This document shows, piece by piece, positions 44,761 through 54,059 of a DNA stretch of 64,000 bases (position 1 is its first letter; each line of letters starts with the position of its first letter). The stretch is taken from positions 29,104 to 93,103 of the forward strand of contig CAVUHX010000046.1 in NCBI GenBank assembly GCA_963741405.1. Reading direction: 5' to 3'. A program made the position numbers and the translations under genes. The notes below the pieces were generated by a model, which worked only from the letters and a program-made list of their open reading frames with translations, ran no database searches and was not told the origin of the DNA. This DNA is from Roseiarcus sp963741405. Its GTDB lineage: Bacteria; Pseudomonadota; Alphaproteobacteria; Rhizobiales; Beijerinckiaceae.

Positions 44761-47753
44761 CTAGCAAGCCCAGGCATGATGAGGTCAAGTCCGACTTTCG
44801 TCAGCTGCTAGTGACCGAGTTCGACGTTCCGCTCGCCGACGTTCATTTCGAGCAGCGTATCGAGGTCAAGAGCCGCACCGATGCGCTGATCGGCCGCACG
44901 GTTTTCGAGGCCAAGCACGACCTTGCGCGCGAGTGGGCTGACGTCGATCGCAAGATGCCGGACTACCTCGCCAACCGCGAGGAGGAAACGGGCGGGCCAT
45001 TCATAGGCATAGCATCGGATGGTCGGCTCTGGCGGGTGCTAGCGCTTGAAGGCCGCGTCCTGGTCAAGGTCAAGGAAACGGTCCTCGATCCGAACAAACC
45101 CGGGGAGTTCATCGCCTGGCTTGACGGCGCGCTCGCTCTGAAGGTCTCGCTGTCGCCCGACCCGACAACAGTCAGGATCGAGCTCGGCGCCGACTCGCCA
45201 GCCTATCGAGTGGCGGAGACGGCGCTACGCCGATCATGGGAACGAGTGAAGGACGAACAGGCGACGCAACTGAAGCGGCGGCTGTGGGCGCAACTCCTCA
45301 AGTTCGTCTATGGCCGCGACGTCGAGAGCGACGCGCTCTGGCTTCAGCACACTTACCTTGTGATCGTGGCCAAATGCATCGCCTTCGCCGTTCTCAGACT
45401 ATCGGAGGAGGAACCCGGGCGGCTCCTTTCAGGCGACGCGCTGGTTGGCGCAGGCGTCAACGGCACGGTCGAGAGCGATTTCTTCGACTGGATCGTCGCC
45501 GACCCCGAGGGCGCAAGACTGGTCAGGCGCATCATGGCCCATGTGCGACGCTTCCGCCTCGCCGAGCGAAAGCGACGTGATGAAAACGCTCTACGAGTCG
45601 CTGACCGACCGTGCTGAGCGCCACGGTCTCGGCGAGGATTACACGCCCGACTGGCTTGCGGCGAAGATGGTCAAACACGCCATCGACCGGCCGTTGGAGC
45701 AGAAGGTTCTCGACCCCGGTTGCGGGTCCGGGACGTTCCTCTTCCATGCGGTGCGCCTGTTTCTACGCGAGGCTCGCGAAGGCGATCTCAATCCGTCCGT
45801 CGTCGCGACCGAGGTTGCGGAGCATGTCGCGGGCGTCGATATCCACCCCGTCGCAGTGATCCTCGCGCGGGTTACCTATCTGTTGGCTCTGGCGCCAGCG
45901 CTGGAGTACCGCAGGGGAAGGTCACCGTGCCGGTCTATCTCGGCGACTCGCTGCAGCTTTCAGTGTCGCAGCACTTCAACGAGAAACAATTGACCATCGT
46001 CGTGCCGGCGGTCGGCGCTCTGCCGCAGACCCAGCTCGAATTTCCCGAATTGTTGTGCCGCGATCCCGACATTTTCGACCAGATGGTCGAAATGATGCGG
46101 CGCGGGTCTGAGACGGGACTCACGCGGGTGCAGTTTGAGGCGCGGCTCAGCGAGGCGATCGAGCGACATTACGAGCATTTGCGCTCGCGCCACATGAGGG
46201 CCACTCCCGTCGTCGGCAAGGAAGAGCGCGAAGGGGTCGCGGACGCTGGCGCGACTTATCTCGTTTACGACGGGTCTGCGGCGCGAGGGTCGGGATTCGA
46301 TCTGGGCCTATGTCGCGAGCAATCTGTCGCGTCCGCTCTATTATTCCGCGAACGGCGGCCGGGGTAGTGATCGGCAATCCGCCCTGGCTCGCCTTCCGCC
46401 ATGAACGCCGAATTGCAGAGGCGGTTCAGGGAACTCGCCAGGGGCCTCGGCGTCTATGTCGGTGGCAAGCTCGCGACGCAGAACGATCTCTCTGCGTTGT
46501 TCACCGCCCGCTGCGCGACGCTCTACTTACGCGGGTCGGGTCGCCTCGCACTGGTGCTGCCGCTGGCGGCGCTGACACGCGGGCAGTTCGACCGCCTCCG
46601 CTCCGGTTCGTTTCACGGCGGCGCGATCCAGTGGGACGAGGCCTGGACGATGGACGACAGCGTCCAGCCCCTGTTTCCCGTACCCTCCTGCGCGGTATTC
46701 GGCCGCCGCCGGGCGACGTCGAAACCGATCCCTGAAACGGTCCGCGCGTATTCGGGCGAATTGCCGTTGCGCGATGCGCCGGAGGGTTTGGTCGATCGCC
46801 TGATCGCCGAAGGCAAATTCAAGGTGACCGAGAACGGGCCGAAACCGACCGAGGCGAAATACGTCGGTGGCTCAGCCTACCGAAAGGCGTTCCGCCAGGG
46901 CGCGACGCTCGTGCCACGGATGCTTTGCCTCGTCGAGCGGAAGTCTTTCGGCCGCCTCGGCTCAGACCCGTCAGCGCCGATGGTCGTGAGCCGCCGCAAC
47001 TCACAGGAAAAGAGACCGTGGAAGGGTTTGCCTGCAATTGAGAACCAGGTCGAGGCGCAATTCATTCGCCCGGCATTACTCGGCGAAAGCATCTTGCCTT
47101 ATCGCGTTTTCCAGCCGTTCGAGGCGGTCATTCCGATAGCCGAGAATGGCGACGTCTTTGACGCCAAGGGCGCGCTCGACCGTCGTTTCGACAGGCTCGC
47201 CGAATGGATGCGGAAGGCCGAGGCGGTTTGGAAAACCAACGCGGAAAGCGGCGACATGACGCTCGTCGAGCGCTGGAACTACCACAACGAACTTGGCGCA
47301 CAATTTCCTCTCGCTCGACTGCGCGTGCTCTATGCAAAGGCGGGCACGCAGCCGGCAGCGTGCCTGATCCAAGACAGCCATGCCATCATCGATCACAAGC
47401 TTTATTGGTCTGCGCCGGCCAACCTCAATGAGGCGCGCTATCTCGCCGCCGTCCTCAACAGCGAAATGGCTCGCTCACGCGCCGCTGCCTATCAGTCTCG
47501 CGGTCAATTCGGCGCGCGAGACTTCGACAAGGTGATGTTCAACCTCCCCATCCCCCGTTTCGATCCAAAGTCCAAGCTCCATCGCGACCTCGCCGCCGAT
47601 GCCGAGAAGGCCGAGACGATTGCCGCAGCCGTCGCGCTGCCCGAGGGTGCCAAATTCCAGCGGGCTCGGAGAATGGTGCGCGACGCGCTCGGGGAGGCAG
47701 GCCTGTCCGAACGTATCGATGCGTTGGTCGCGCGGCTGCTCGATGGCCGCTGA
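44761..47753 (+). pseudogene. type IIG-like nuclease-methylase (restriction-modification), decayed
   Basis: Remainder of the gene that begins at 38833. An N-terminal PD-(D/E)xK-type nuclease (KSRTDALIGRTVFEAKHDLA) leads into an N6-adenine methylase with motif I KVLDPGCGSGTFLFHAVRL near 45705 and motif IV VVIGNPPWLAFRH near 46367-46397. A long C-terminal recognition-like region follows from 46401 (MNAELQRRFRELARGLGVYV) to 47753. Frame changes occur near 45560, 45920, 46276, 46366 and 46400. Most are single-base insertions; the one near 45920 is a one-base loss in a G run. Together with the IS this gene cannot make a whole protein, though 46401-47753 alone stays open for 450 codons. Confidence 0.82.
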
Positions 47754-47864
47754 CAACGAAATCCACAATTAGGGATTGCGGTGATGGTTGGAAGGGAGGG
47801 CGCGTCCGCCGAGGCATACGGCGCCAATCGCTGAACGACAATTTCTTGCCAAGGCTGCAAGAAT

Positions 47865-47879
47865 GTTCTTTATTTGTTC
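47865..47879. promoter_or_regulatory. LexA (SOS) box, GTTC-N7-GTTC
   Basis: GTTC at 47865-47868, seven bases TTTATTT, GTTC at 47876-47879: an exact match to the alphaproteobacterial LexA recognition pattern with an AT-rich spacer, as in functional boxes. It sits 31 bp upstream of GTG 47910, which has a good ribosome-binding site, so it once controlled a damage-inducible gene that is now truncated. Confidence 0.6.
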
Positions 47880-48082
47880 TAACGCTGCGACCCCCGAAGG
47901 AGAGCCCCGGTGTCCGGTTCCGTCGAAGCCATTCCGCAGAGCGCCGGCGCTTGCAACCGATCCGCCGGCCGCAGCCGATCGACCGGGTGGGGAGCGCCGC
48001 GTACGCAGCCACGATCGGTCGGGTGAAGCCGGCCATGGATCTCTCGATCGGGCCGCTCTTCGGGCGGAAATCGCCCGGGTTC

Positions 48083-48111
48083 CTGACCGCGGTGGCGGAG
48101 GCGGCGCAGTA
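48083..48111. repeat. right 29-bp direct repeat (candidate attR)
   Basis: Exact copy of 38199-38227, ending in a TAA stop in the same frame (LTAVAEAAQ). It would be the displaced original 3' end of the ABC exporter gene. Confidence 0.75.
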
Positions 48112-48214
48112 ACCGTTCGACCGAAAAGACGGCGAACTGTCGGCCCCATTTCCAACGGGCGTAGGCGCCCACGCCGATCGTCGAAGCGCCGCTCTGAAGT
48201 CGACTGCGCCCGCG

Positions 48215-49234
48215 TTACTCCGGCGCATACATTTCTCTCCACCGGGCGGGGGACGCTCCAAATTCGCGCTTGAACGCCCGGCTGAACGCCTCCTCGGATT
48301 CATACCCGACCGAATAGGCGAGCTGCGCGATTGTCTTGCGCGTCTCGCGCAAACTGAGCTTTGCGGTCTGCAGTCGCCAGAACGTGAGATATCGGATCGG
48401 CGGCATGCCGACGAGCGACGAAAAGCGTTCGACAAACGCGCTGCGCGAAAGCGCGACCTCTCTCGCCAGCGCTTCCGCCGACCAGGGCGCGCCGAGCTTG
48501 TGATGGATCAAGGCCAGTGCCCGGCCGATATGCGGGTCTTTGACGCCCTTGAGCCAGCCGACTTCCCCTTTGGCGAGTGTCGACGCGTACTGCCGCACAG
48601 CCTCGGTCAACAGGGACTCGGAAAGCCGCGTGATGACGCTCGACGACGCCAGCCTTCCGTCTGCCAATTCGTTGGCCGCGAAGCGGACGGACGCCTCGAT
48701 CCACTCGCGCGACGCGGCTCCGCGTACGTCGATCTTGAGCGCCTTGGGCAGGGTTGAGAAGAGCGGATTGTAGGAGTTGTCGCTCGCAAGAAATCCGCAC
48801 ACGATCCGCGTGGCGGCGCCGCCTCCACCGTGAACGATCCGGTAAAGGTCTCCGCCCGGGGACCGTTGAATGAGGTCGCTCGCGCTGACCGATCGGACTC
48901 CGAGCCGGTCAGCCAGAATATGAGCGTCATTCTGTGGGAAGAGCACGATCTCGCCAGCGCTGACTTCGAGCGGCGGCTCGCTGTCCACGCCGACGAGCAT
49001 CCTGCCCTCGACAACGACGTGATAGCCGATGATCTGCGCCGGACGTCCAGGCAAGTGACGCGCGCATTCGTCGGCCGTGATCTCGACGCCGATGCCCCAG
49101 GGCGCGGTGAAGTGCCCGGAAAGAAACACGCTTCCAGTGAGCCGAACCGCGCGCAGCACGTCGGACAGCGGATCCGTCGAAACGGCGGTCGTCGGATTTG
49201 GATGAACGATCAGATGATCCGGTCGCGCGATCAT
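48215..49234 (-). CDS. AraC family transcriptional regulator
   Basis: The ATG at 49234 (MIARPDHLIVHPNPTTAV) is preceded by GAGG; an upstream in-frame start at 49282 is less likely. The N-terminal cupin-type sensor domain (AraC_binding_2 style) has SGHFTAPWGIGVEITADECA and a GRPAQIIGYHVVVEGRMLVG strand. The C-terminal HTH pair is WSAEALAREVALSRSAFVER and LAYSVGYESEEAFSRAFKRE with the FGASPARWRE ending. The ligand is unknown. It lies just outside the island. Confidence 0.92.
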   Translation of the reverse strand: MIARPDHLIVHPNPTTAVSTDPLSDVLRAVRLTGSVFLSGHFTAPWGIGVEITADECARHLPGRPAQIIGYHVVVEGRMLVGVDSEPPLEVSAGEIVLFPQNDAHILADRLGVRSVSASDLIQRSPGGDLYRIVHGGGGAATRIVCGFLASDNSYNPLFSTLPKALKIDVRGAASREWIEASVRFAANELADGRLASSSVITRLSESLLTEAVRQYASTLAKGEVGWLKGVKDPHIGRALALIHHKLGAPWSAEALAREVALSRSAFVERFSSLVGMPPIRYLTFWRLQTAKLSLRETRKTIAQLAYSVGYESEEAFSRAFKREFGASPARWREMYAPE

Positions 49235-49373
49235 TCGAACCAACCTCGAACGAACGTACAAATTCCACGTCAGGCGCGCCACACCGAGTGCGGCGCCGTC
49301 GATGACCGAGGCGACGGGGCCGAGTGGCCAGGCGCCTCAACCAAAACCTTATGACAAAACGAGGAGAGGGACT

Positions 49374-49529
49374 ATGGCCCAACTAACAGAAGCCTCCAAG
49401 GAGGCCAAGCGCCCACAATCCCCGATCAAATCTCGGCGCGCGCCTTGGCGTGAGGCCAACGGGGAACTTCAATTTCTTGACGATGAATCCAGGGCGCCTT
49501 GCTTGCCTTCAACGTTGTTCTGTGCATGA
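49374..49529 (+). CDS. small hypothetical protein
   Basis: A 51-codon frame MAQLTEASKEAKRPQSPIKS, RRAPWREANGELQFLDDES and a short tail, preceded by a good GAGGAGAGGG ribosome-binding site. I do not recognise it. It may be the surviving start of a longer gene, because the tail after DESRAP has no character. It is divergent from the AraC gene and upstream of the PII gene. Confidence 0.35.
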   Translation: MAQLTEASKEAKRPQSPIKSRRAPWREANGELQFLDDESRAPCLPSTLFCA

Positions 49530-49613
49530 CGATGGGTTACTGACATCAATAGGGCCTCCCCCTGCGGCGGACGCTCGCAGGGCGATCGGGCCCCCAGTAA
49601 ACGGCAGGGCGAC

Positions 49614-49952
49614 ATGAAGCTGGTTATGGCGGTCATCAAGCCGTTCAAGCTCGACGACGTGCGGGCGGCGCTCGATCGGATCGGCGTGCACGGCATGACG
49701 GTGACGGAAGTCAAGGGTTATGGCCGCCAGAAGGGCCACACGGAGATCTACCGCGGCGCCGAATATGTCGTGAATTTCCTTCCGAAGGTCCGGATCGAGA
49801 TCGCGGTCAGCGACGACCGCGCCGACGAGGTCGTCGAAACCGTGGAACGGGTGGCGCGCACCGGCCAGATCGGCGACGGAAAGATCTTTGTCACGCCGCT
49901 CGAGCGCGCCCAGCGCATCCGCACTGGCGAAACCGGCGACGACGCGCTCTGA
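49614..49952 (+). CDS. glnB: nitrogen regulatory protein PII
   Basis: Trimeric signal protein sensing 2-oxoglutarate and ATP/ADP. A 112-residue protein starting MKLVMAVIKPFKLDDVRAAL, with the T-loop YGRQKGHTEIYRGAEY (uridylylation Tyr51 present), the B-loop ERVARTGQIGDGKIFV and the C-loop RIRTGETGDDAL. It is not next to amtB or glnA, so GlnB versus GlnK cannot be settled. It is followed closely by hemW. Confidence 0.93.
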   Translation: MKLVMAVIKPFKLDDVRAALDRIGVHGMTVTEVKGYGRQKGHTEIYRGAEYVVNFLPKVRIEIAVSDDRADEVVETVERVARTGQIGDGKIFVTPLERAQRIRTGETGDDAL

Positions 49953-50019
49953 CGCCGCGTTACCGGCCCTCGCGTCTTCCCCGCTGGCGCGGCAAGGCGT
50001 TCGCTGGCATAAGTGTGAG

Positions 50020-51222
50020 ATGATTCGGGACGGGACTCGCCCCAGGGCCGACGAGCGCATCGCCGCCATCGGAGACGCCAACCCCGGGTTCGGGGTCTAT
50101 GTCCATTGGCCATTCTGCCTCGCGAAATGCCCTTATTGCGACTTCAACAGCCATGTGCGCGGGACGCCGATCGACGAGGCGCGCTATCTCGCCGCCTTTC
50201 GGGCGGAGATCAGGAACCGCGCCGGGTCGACGCCCGGCCGGATCGTGCGTTCCGTGTTTTTCGGCGGCGGGACGCCTTCGCTCATGCACCCGCACACGGT
50301 GCAAGGCGTCATCGACTCGATTGCTTCGGCCTGGCGGCTCGCGCCGGACGCCGAGATCACGTTGGAGGCCAATCCCACCAGCGTCGAGGCGGAACGGTTC
50401 CGTGGCTACCGCGCCGCCGGCGTCAACCGTCTGTCGATCGGGGTCCAGGCGCTGAACGACGCCGATCTCAAGGCGCTCGGGCGCCGGCACACGGTCGAGG
50501 AGGCGCTCGCTGCGGTCGGACTCGCAGCTTCGCTCTTTCCCCGTTTCAGCTTCGACCTGATCTACGGGCGGCCGGGACAGAGCGAGGCCCAGTGGCGCGC
50601 CGAACTCGCCCGCGCGCTCGACCTCGTCGGCGACCACGTCTCCCTCTATCAGCTCACCATCGAGCCTGACACGATTTTCGAGCGTCTGAGGGATGCGGGC
50701 AAGCTCGCGCTTCCCGAAGAGGAGCTGAGCCTCGCCCTGTTCCGGGTGACCCGTGACCTGACGGAGGCGCGGGGCCTGCCGGCCTACGAAGTCTCCAACC
50801 ACGCCCGGCCAGGCGGGGAGAGCCGTCACAACCTGATCTACTGGCGCTATGGCGAATATGCCGGCGTCGGCCCGGGCGCGCACGGCCGGATCGTCACCCC
50901 TAAGGGCCGCTACGCCCAGGAGACCGAACGCCACCCGGAGATGTGGCTGACCCAGGTCGAGACCGAAGGCCACGGCCTGGTCGAGAACGCGGCTCTGAGC
51001 CGCGAGGAGCAGGGCGACGAATTTCTGTTGATGGGCCTGAGACTCCTCGAGGGGATCGACCCGAGGCGCTACGAAAAGATCAGCGGCCGGGAACTCGACC
51101 GCGAACGGGTCGCGAGTCTGGTCGAGGACGGGTTCATCGAGCAGGACGCGCGCGGTCGCTTGAGGGTCACGCCGGTCGGGGCGCCGCTCCTCGATACCGT
51201 CGTGGCGGACGTCGCGGCCTAA
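50020..51222 (+). CDS. hemW: HemW, radical SAM heme chaperone
   Basis: A 400-residue radical SAM protein of the coproporphyrinogen III oxidase-like (HemW) family, which handles heme insertion rather than ring oxidation. Starts ATG 50020; the open frame reaches into glnB without conserved sequence. FGVYVHWPFCLAKCPYCDFN carries the CxxxCxxC cluster site, followed by SVFFGGGTPSLM, NRLSIGVQALNDADLKALGR and the HemW C-terminal domain (FLLMGLRLLEGIDPRRYEKI). Confidence 0.93.
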   Translation: MIRDGTRPRADERIAAIGDANPGFGVYVHWPFCLAKCPYCDFNSHVRGTPIDEARYLAAFRAEIRNRAGSTPGRIVRSVFFGGGTPSLMHPHTVQGVIDSIASAWRLAPDAEITLEANPTSVEAERFRGYRAAGVNRLSIGVQALNDADLKALGRRHTVEEALAAVGLAASLFPRFSFDLIYGRPGQSEAQWRAELARALDLVGDHVSLYQLTIEPDTIFERLRDAGKLALPEEELSLALFRVTRDLTEARGLPAYEVSNHARPGGESRHNLIYWRYGEYAGVGPGAHGRIVTPKGRYAQETERHPEMWLTQVETEGHGLVENAALSREEQGDEFLLMGLRLLEGIDPRRYEKISGRELDRERVASLVEDGFIEQDARGRLRVTPVGAPLLDTVVADVAA

Positions 51223-51270
51223 TGCTCGGTTGATTCCGGCGTTCGCGTTCGGCTCACGGGGAAAGGCGGG

Positions 51271-52122
51271 TCACCCCTCGGCCTCCTCCCGCGCATGCTC
51301 GGCATCGAGCTTCTGCATCGCGTCGGCGGCCCTGCAGCGCGCGGCTTCTTTGTAGAGCCTTTCGGCCTCGGCGAGCTTCGCCTTGCCGAACAGCATCACG
51401 AGTCCGTTCGCCTCCTCGACCCGGACGATCGCCGACTCGGGCAGGAGCTTGCGGGCGAGGGCGAAATGCTTGAGCGCCTCTTCCCGGCTCGCTCCGTACG
51501 TGAGTTTTGCCAGCATCCCCCCGACCTTGCTGACGATCTCCGCGTGATAGGCGCCGAGCGCGATATGCGCTTCCGCATGGTTCGGCTCGAGCTTGACCGC
51601 CCTGTCGAGGCTCGCCTTCACCTTGCCGCCGATGCCCTGGGCCAAAGCCTTGGTGATCGAGATCTCCTGCGAATAGCGTCCGAGCGCCTGGGCGTGGAAA
51701 TAGTACGCGTTGACGAAATCCGGCGCCGCCGCCTGCAGCGCCTCGGCCCGCTCGGCGGATTTCAGGAAAATCTCGCGCTTCCGCTCGCTGTCGGTCTCGA
51801 GGTAGGTCGCATAGATGTTGGCGGCCTTGTTCGCGGCGTTGGCGCCGATCGGACCCAACGCCGATCCTTCGGCGACAGCGGCGGCGAAGTCGCCCCGGTG
51901 ATAGGCGCGCCAGGCGGATTGCAGCGCCGCCGCCGCCTTGTCGGCGTCGGGGCCGCTCTTGAGTTTCGGATGCCGCGCCACCGCCTCCCTCACGAAGCCC
52001 GCGTCGGGAAACGGCTCGCAGTCACCGCGATGCAGCCCGGGCCAGGCCTTTTTCAACGCCGCCCCTTCGTAACAGTAATCGCCGGCGTCGTATGCGAATG
52101 GCTTCCAATTGGCCGTGACCAT
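51271..52122 (-). CDS. tetratricopeptide-repeat protein of unknown function
   Basis: A 283-residue helical protein without a signal peptide. It starts MVTANWKPFAYDAGDYCYEG, with several TPR-like pairs in the middle (AALQSAWRAYHRGDFAAAVA; VKLEPNHAEAHIALGAYHAE; LKHFALARKLLPESAIVRVE) and a charged C-terminus. Similar proteins accompany lipid and PHA genes in Burkholderia and alphaproteobacteria (from memory). It lies 10 bp after the TetR gene, so the two are probably one transcript. Confidence 0.75.
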   Translation of the reverse strand: MVTANWKPFAYDAGDYCYEGAALKKAWPGLHRGDCEPFPDAGFVREAVARHPKLKSGPDADKAAAALQSAWRAYHRGDFAAAVAEGSALGPIGANAANKAANIYATYLETDSERKREIFLKSAERAEALQAAAPDFVNAYYFHAQALGRYSQEISITKALAQGIGGKVKASLDRAVKLEPNHAEAHIALGAYHAEIVSKVGGMLAKLTYGASREEALKHFALARKLLPESAIVRVEEANGLVMLFGKAKLAEAERLYKEAARCRAADAMQKLDAEHAREEAEG

Positions 52123-52132
52123 GACGTTCTCC

Positions 52133-52777
52133 TCAGGCGACGTAGCGCTTCGCCAGTTGATCGAACAATTCGCGCTCGCGCGGCTCGAGATAGGGCGCGG
52201 CGAGGGCGATGACGTGAAACGCCCCGCGCGCGAGCGTCTTGTCGTCCAGCGGCGCTTTCGGGTCGCGGGCGAATTCGAACGACATCCAGTAGCTCGCCAC
52301 CACCACGATGTTCTGCGCCAATGTCGGAATTTCCGCCTCCGAAGCGCGCATCTGGCCCCCCTTGACGAGGCCCGAAAGAATCTGTTCGGCGACCCTGATC
52401 TTGTGCGCCAGAATGCGCCGGAACTGCACCTCGATCACATGGTAGCGAGCCACGAGGAGGTTGATGTCGCGATAGATGAAGCGGTATTTCCAGATCCCTT
52501 CGAACACCAGGTGCAGAAAGAGCCAGCAGTCCTCGGCGTTGGGCAGGCGTCGTTCGGGCGCCGCCAGGGTGGTTTCGATCTCGCGTCGGAATTCGGCGAA
52601 CAGGTCCGCGACGATCTCTTCCTTGGAGTGGTAGTGGTAGTACAGATTGCCGGGACTGATGCCCATTTCGATGGCTATCGAGGTCGTCGCAACCGACGAT
52701 TCGCCGAACTGGTTGAACATCGCCAAGGCGGTCTGCAGGATTCGCTCGCGCGTCCGGCGGGGCGGCTTTGGCGGCAT
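52133..52777 (-). CDS. TetR family transcriptional regulator
   Basis: A 214-residue repressor-type regulator. The DNA-binding domain is RTRERILQTALAMFNQFGES followed by SVATTSIAIEMGISPGNLYY and HYHSKEEIVADLFAEF. The ligand domain is helical (FLHLVFEGIWKYRFIYRDIN). It lies between the patatin and TPR genes and is the likely controller of this lipid cluster, perhaps sensing an acyl-CoA; that is inference. Confidence 0.92.
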   Translation of the reverse strand: MPPKPPRRTRERILQTALAMFNQFGESSVATTSIAIEMGISPGNLYYHYHSKEEIVADLFAEFRREIETTLAAPERRLPNAEDCWLFLHLVFEGIWKYRFIYRDINLLVARYHVIEVQFRRILAHKIRVAEQILSGLVKGGQMRASEAEIPTLAQNIVVVASYWMSFEFARDPKAPLDDKTLARGAFHVIALAAPYLEPRERELFDQLAKRYVA

Positions 52778-52794
52778 CGCGTTTCACACCCTCT

Positions 52795-54000
52795 TCACTG
52801 GCCGGGATTGTTCCGGTTCAAGGCCTTCTCGAGGTCATGGAGCGTTTTCTCGAGCGGCTTCACGCTATCCCACAGTTTGCCGGCCTGACTAGGCTTCGCG
52901 GGAGCCTGTTCCACATCCCGCAGGGCCGAGCGGTCGAGCTCGACGCCGTGGCGCGCGAAGACGGGCGCAAGCTCGTCGGCGCGGCGTTTCAGTTCCGACA
53001 GCGTGTGGCGATAGGCGTGGTCGGCGAGCGTGCGCCGGTCGGCGTAGCTGAAAATGTTGGCAAAGAAGATGACTTCGTCCTCCTGCGCGGGCTCGAACAG
53101 CACGACGTCGGCGTCCGGAAAATCCTTGGCGTAGCGCTCCATTCCGACCCGCATGCGTGAATGGATGAGCGCGCGGAACGTCTGCGACAGGACGGTGACG
53201 AGGCCACGATCGGCCAGATGGGCGGCCTTCGCGCCGGCGACCGATGCGAGGTCGGCGTTGAAGGGGACGAGGGGATTGACGCAGAAGAGGAGCTTCGCGC
53301 CTTCCCTGAGCGCGACGGAGGCATGCAGCGTCTTCTTCAGCGCCCCGTCGACGTAATCGCGGCCGGCGATTCGTGCCGGAGGATAGAGACCCGGCAGGGC
53401 CGAACTCGCCTTGACCGCCTGGGAGATCGGCACGTCGTCCAGTCCCGGCGCTCCGAACGGCGCCGCCTTGCCGTTGTCGAGGTCCGTCGCGACGATGAAC
53501 AGCCTGTGCGCAAGCTTGCGAAAGTCGTCGGTGCGGCCAGGCTGGCTGAACAGGCGCGACAGGTAGGTGGCGATCGCGTCATTGTCGAACAGGCCGTTCG
53601 GCAAACCGCGCGCGAGCCGCATAAACAATTCGATGAAGCCCCGCCCGGGAGCGGTGCCGAAATAGGCGAAGGCCGCGCTCTGCATGAGCTCAGGCATTCC
53701 CATGAGTCGCCGGACGAACTCGCCGAACGCGGGGCGCAGCAGCAACTCTGGCTCGAACGGGTCGTGGTGCGACCTGTCGAGGATGAACATCGCGTGCATC
53801 TCGCTGGGAGTGATCCCGTTGGCGAGTCCGGCGGCGACGAAGGCGCCGGAACTCACGCCGACATAGAGATCCACGTCAGTCAGAGTCACGCCTTTCAGCG
53901 CTTTTTGCAGAGCGACCAGCGCGCCAATCTCATAAATGCCGCCGAGGGGGCCGCCCCCAGCAAGGGCGATCCCCACCTTGCCCTGGCGCCCCCCGTTCAT
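52795..54000 (-). CDS. patatin-like phospholipase
   Basis: A 401-residue acyl hydrolase. The oxyanion motif GIALAGGGPLGGIYEIGAL at the N-terminus, the nucleophile elbow GVSSGAFVAAGLANG (Ser near residue 50) and the Asp of DYVDGALKKTL form the usual Ser-Asp dyad. The C-terminal 60 residues are basic and helical. There is no signal peptide, so it acts in the cytoplasm, on membrane lipid or on granule-bound lipid. It is 18 bp upstream of the TetR gene on the same strand. Confidence 0.9.
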   Translation of the reverse strand: MNGGRQGKVGIALAGGGPLGGIYEIGALVALQKALKGVTLTDVDLYVGVSSGAFVAAGLANGITPSEMHAMFILDRSHHDPFEPELLLRPAFGEFVRRLMGMPELMQSAAFAYFGTAPGRGFIELFMRLARGLPNGLFDNDAIATYLSRLFSQPGRTDDFRKLAHRLFIVATDLDNGKAAPFGAPGLDDVPISQAVKASSALPGLYPPARIAGRDYVDGALKKTLHASVALREGAKLLFCVNPLVPFNADLASVAGAKAAHLADRGLVTVLSQTFRALIHSRMRVGMERYAKDFPDADVVLFEPAQEDEVIFFANIFSYADRRTLADHAYRHTLSELKRRADELAPVFARHGVELDRSALRDVEQAPAKPSQAGKLWDSVKPLEKTLHDLEKALNRNNPGQ

Positions 54001-54059
54001 TCGACCACTCCCCGGGCCCTTAGAGCCTCGCTGGCGTCTTCAGAGCGGATTGCCGAGAT

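Larger units (their letters stand above)
38199..48111. mobile_element. 9.9-kb island integrated at the 3' end of the ABC exporter gene
   Basis: The island is bounded by the 29-bp direct repeat. It contains a small secreted protein gene, a type IIG-like restriction-modification gene and a LexA-box/remnant segment, plus the nested IS5, element A and element B. Without the nested elements the cargo is about 4.0 kb. No tyrosine integrase gene is seen inside, so the island either lost it or was moved in trans. The boundary call rests on the repeat alone. Confidence 0.65.
47754..48214. other. island right end: LexA box, short remnant frame and displaced gene tail
   Basis: No intact gene. In order: a GTTC-N7-GTTC box (47865-47879), AAGGAG and GTG 47910 opening a 38-codon frame (VSGSVEAIPQSAGACN) that stops at 48026, then another frame ending SPGFLTAVAEAAQ and TAA at 48112, whose last 29 bases repeat the ABC exporter gene end. 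The stretch 48113-48214 before the AraC stop shows nothing recognisable. Confidence 0.6.

Noticed and set aside
38199..48111. Looked for a tyrosine integrase or tRNA-type attachment site to explain the island
   Set aside because: No integrase frame and no tRNA gene found; the repeat lies in a protein-coding gene, and the serine recombinases belong to the later nested elements.
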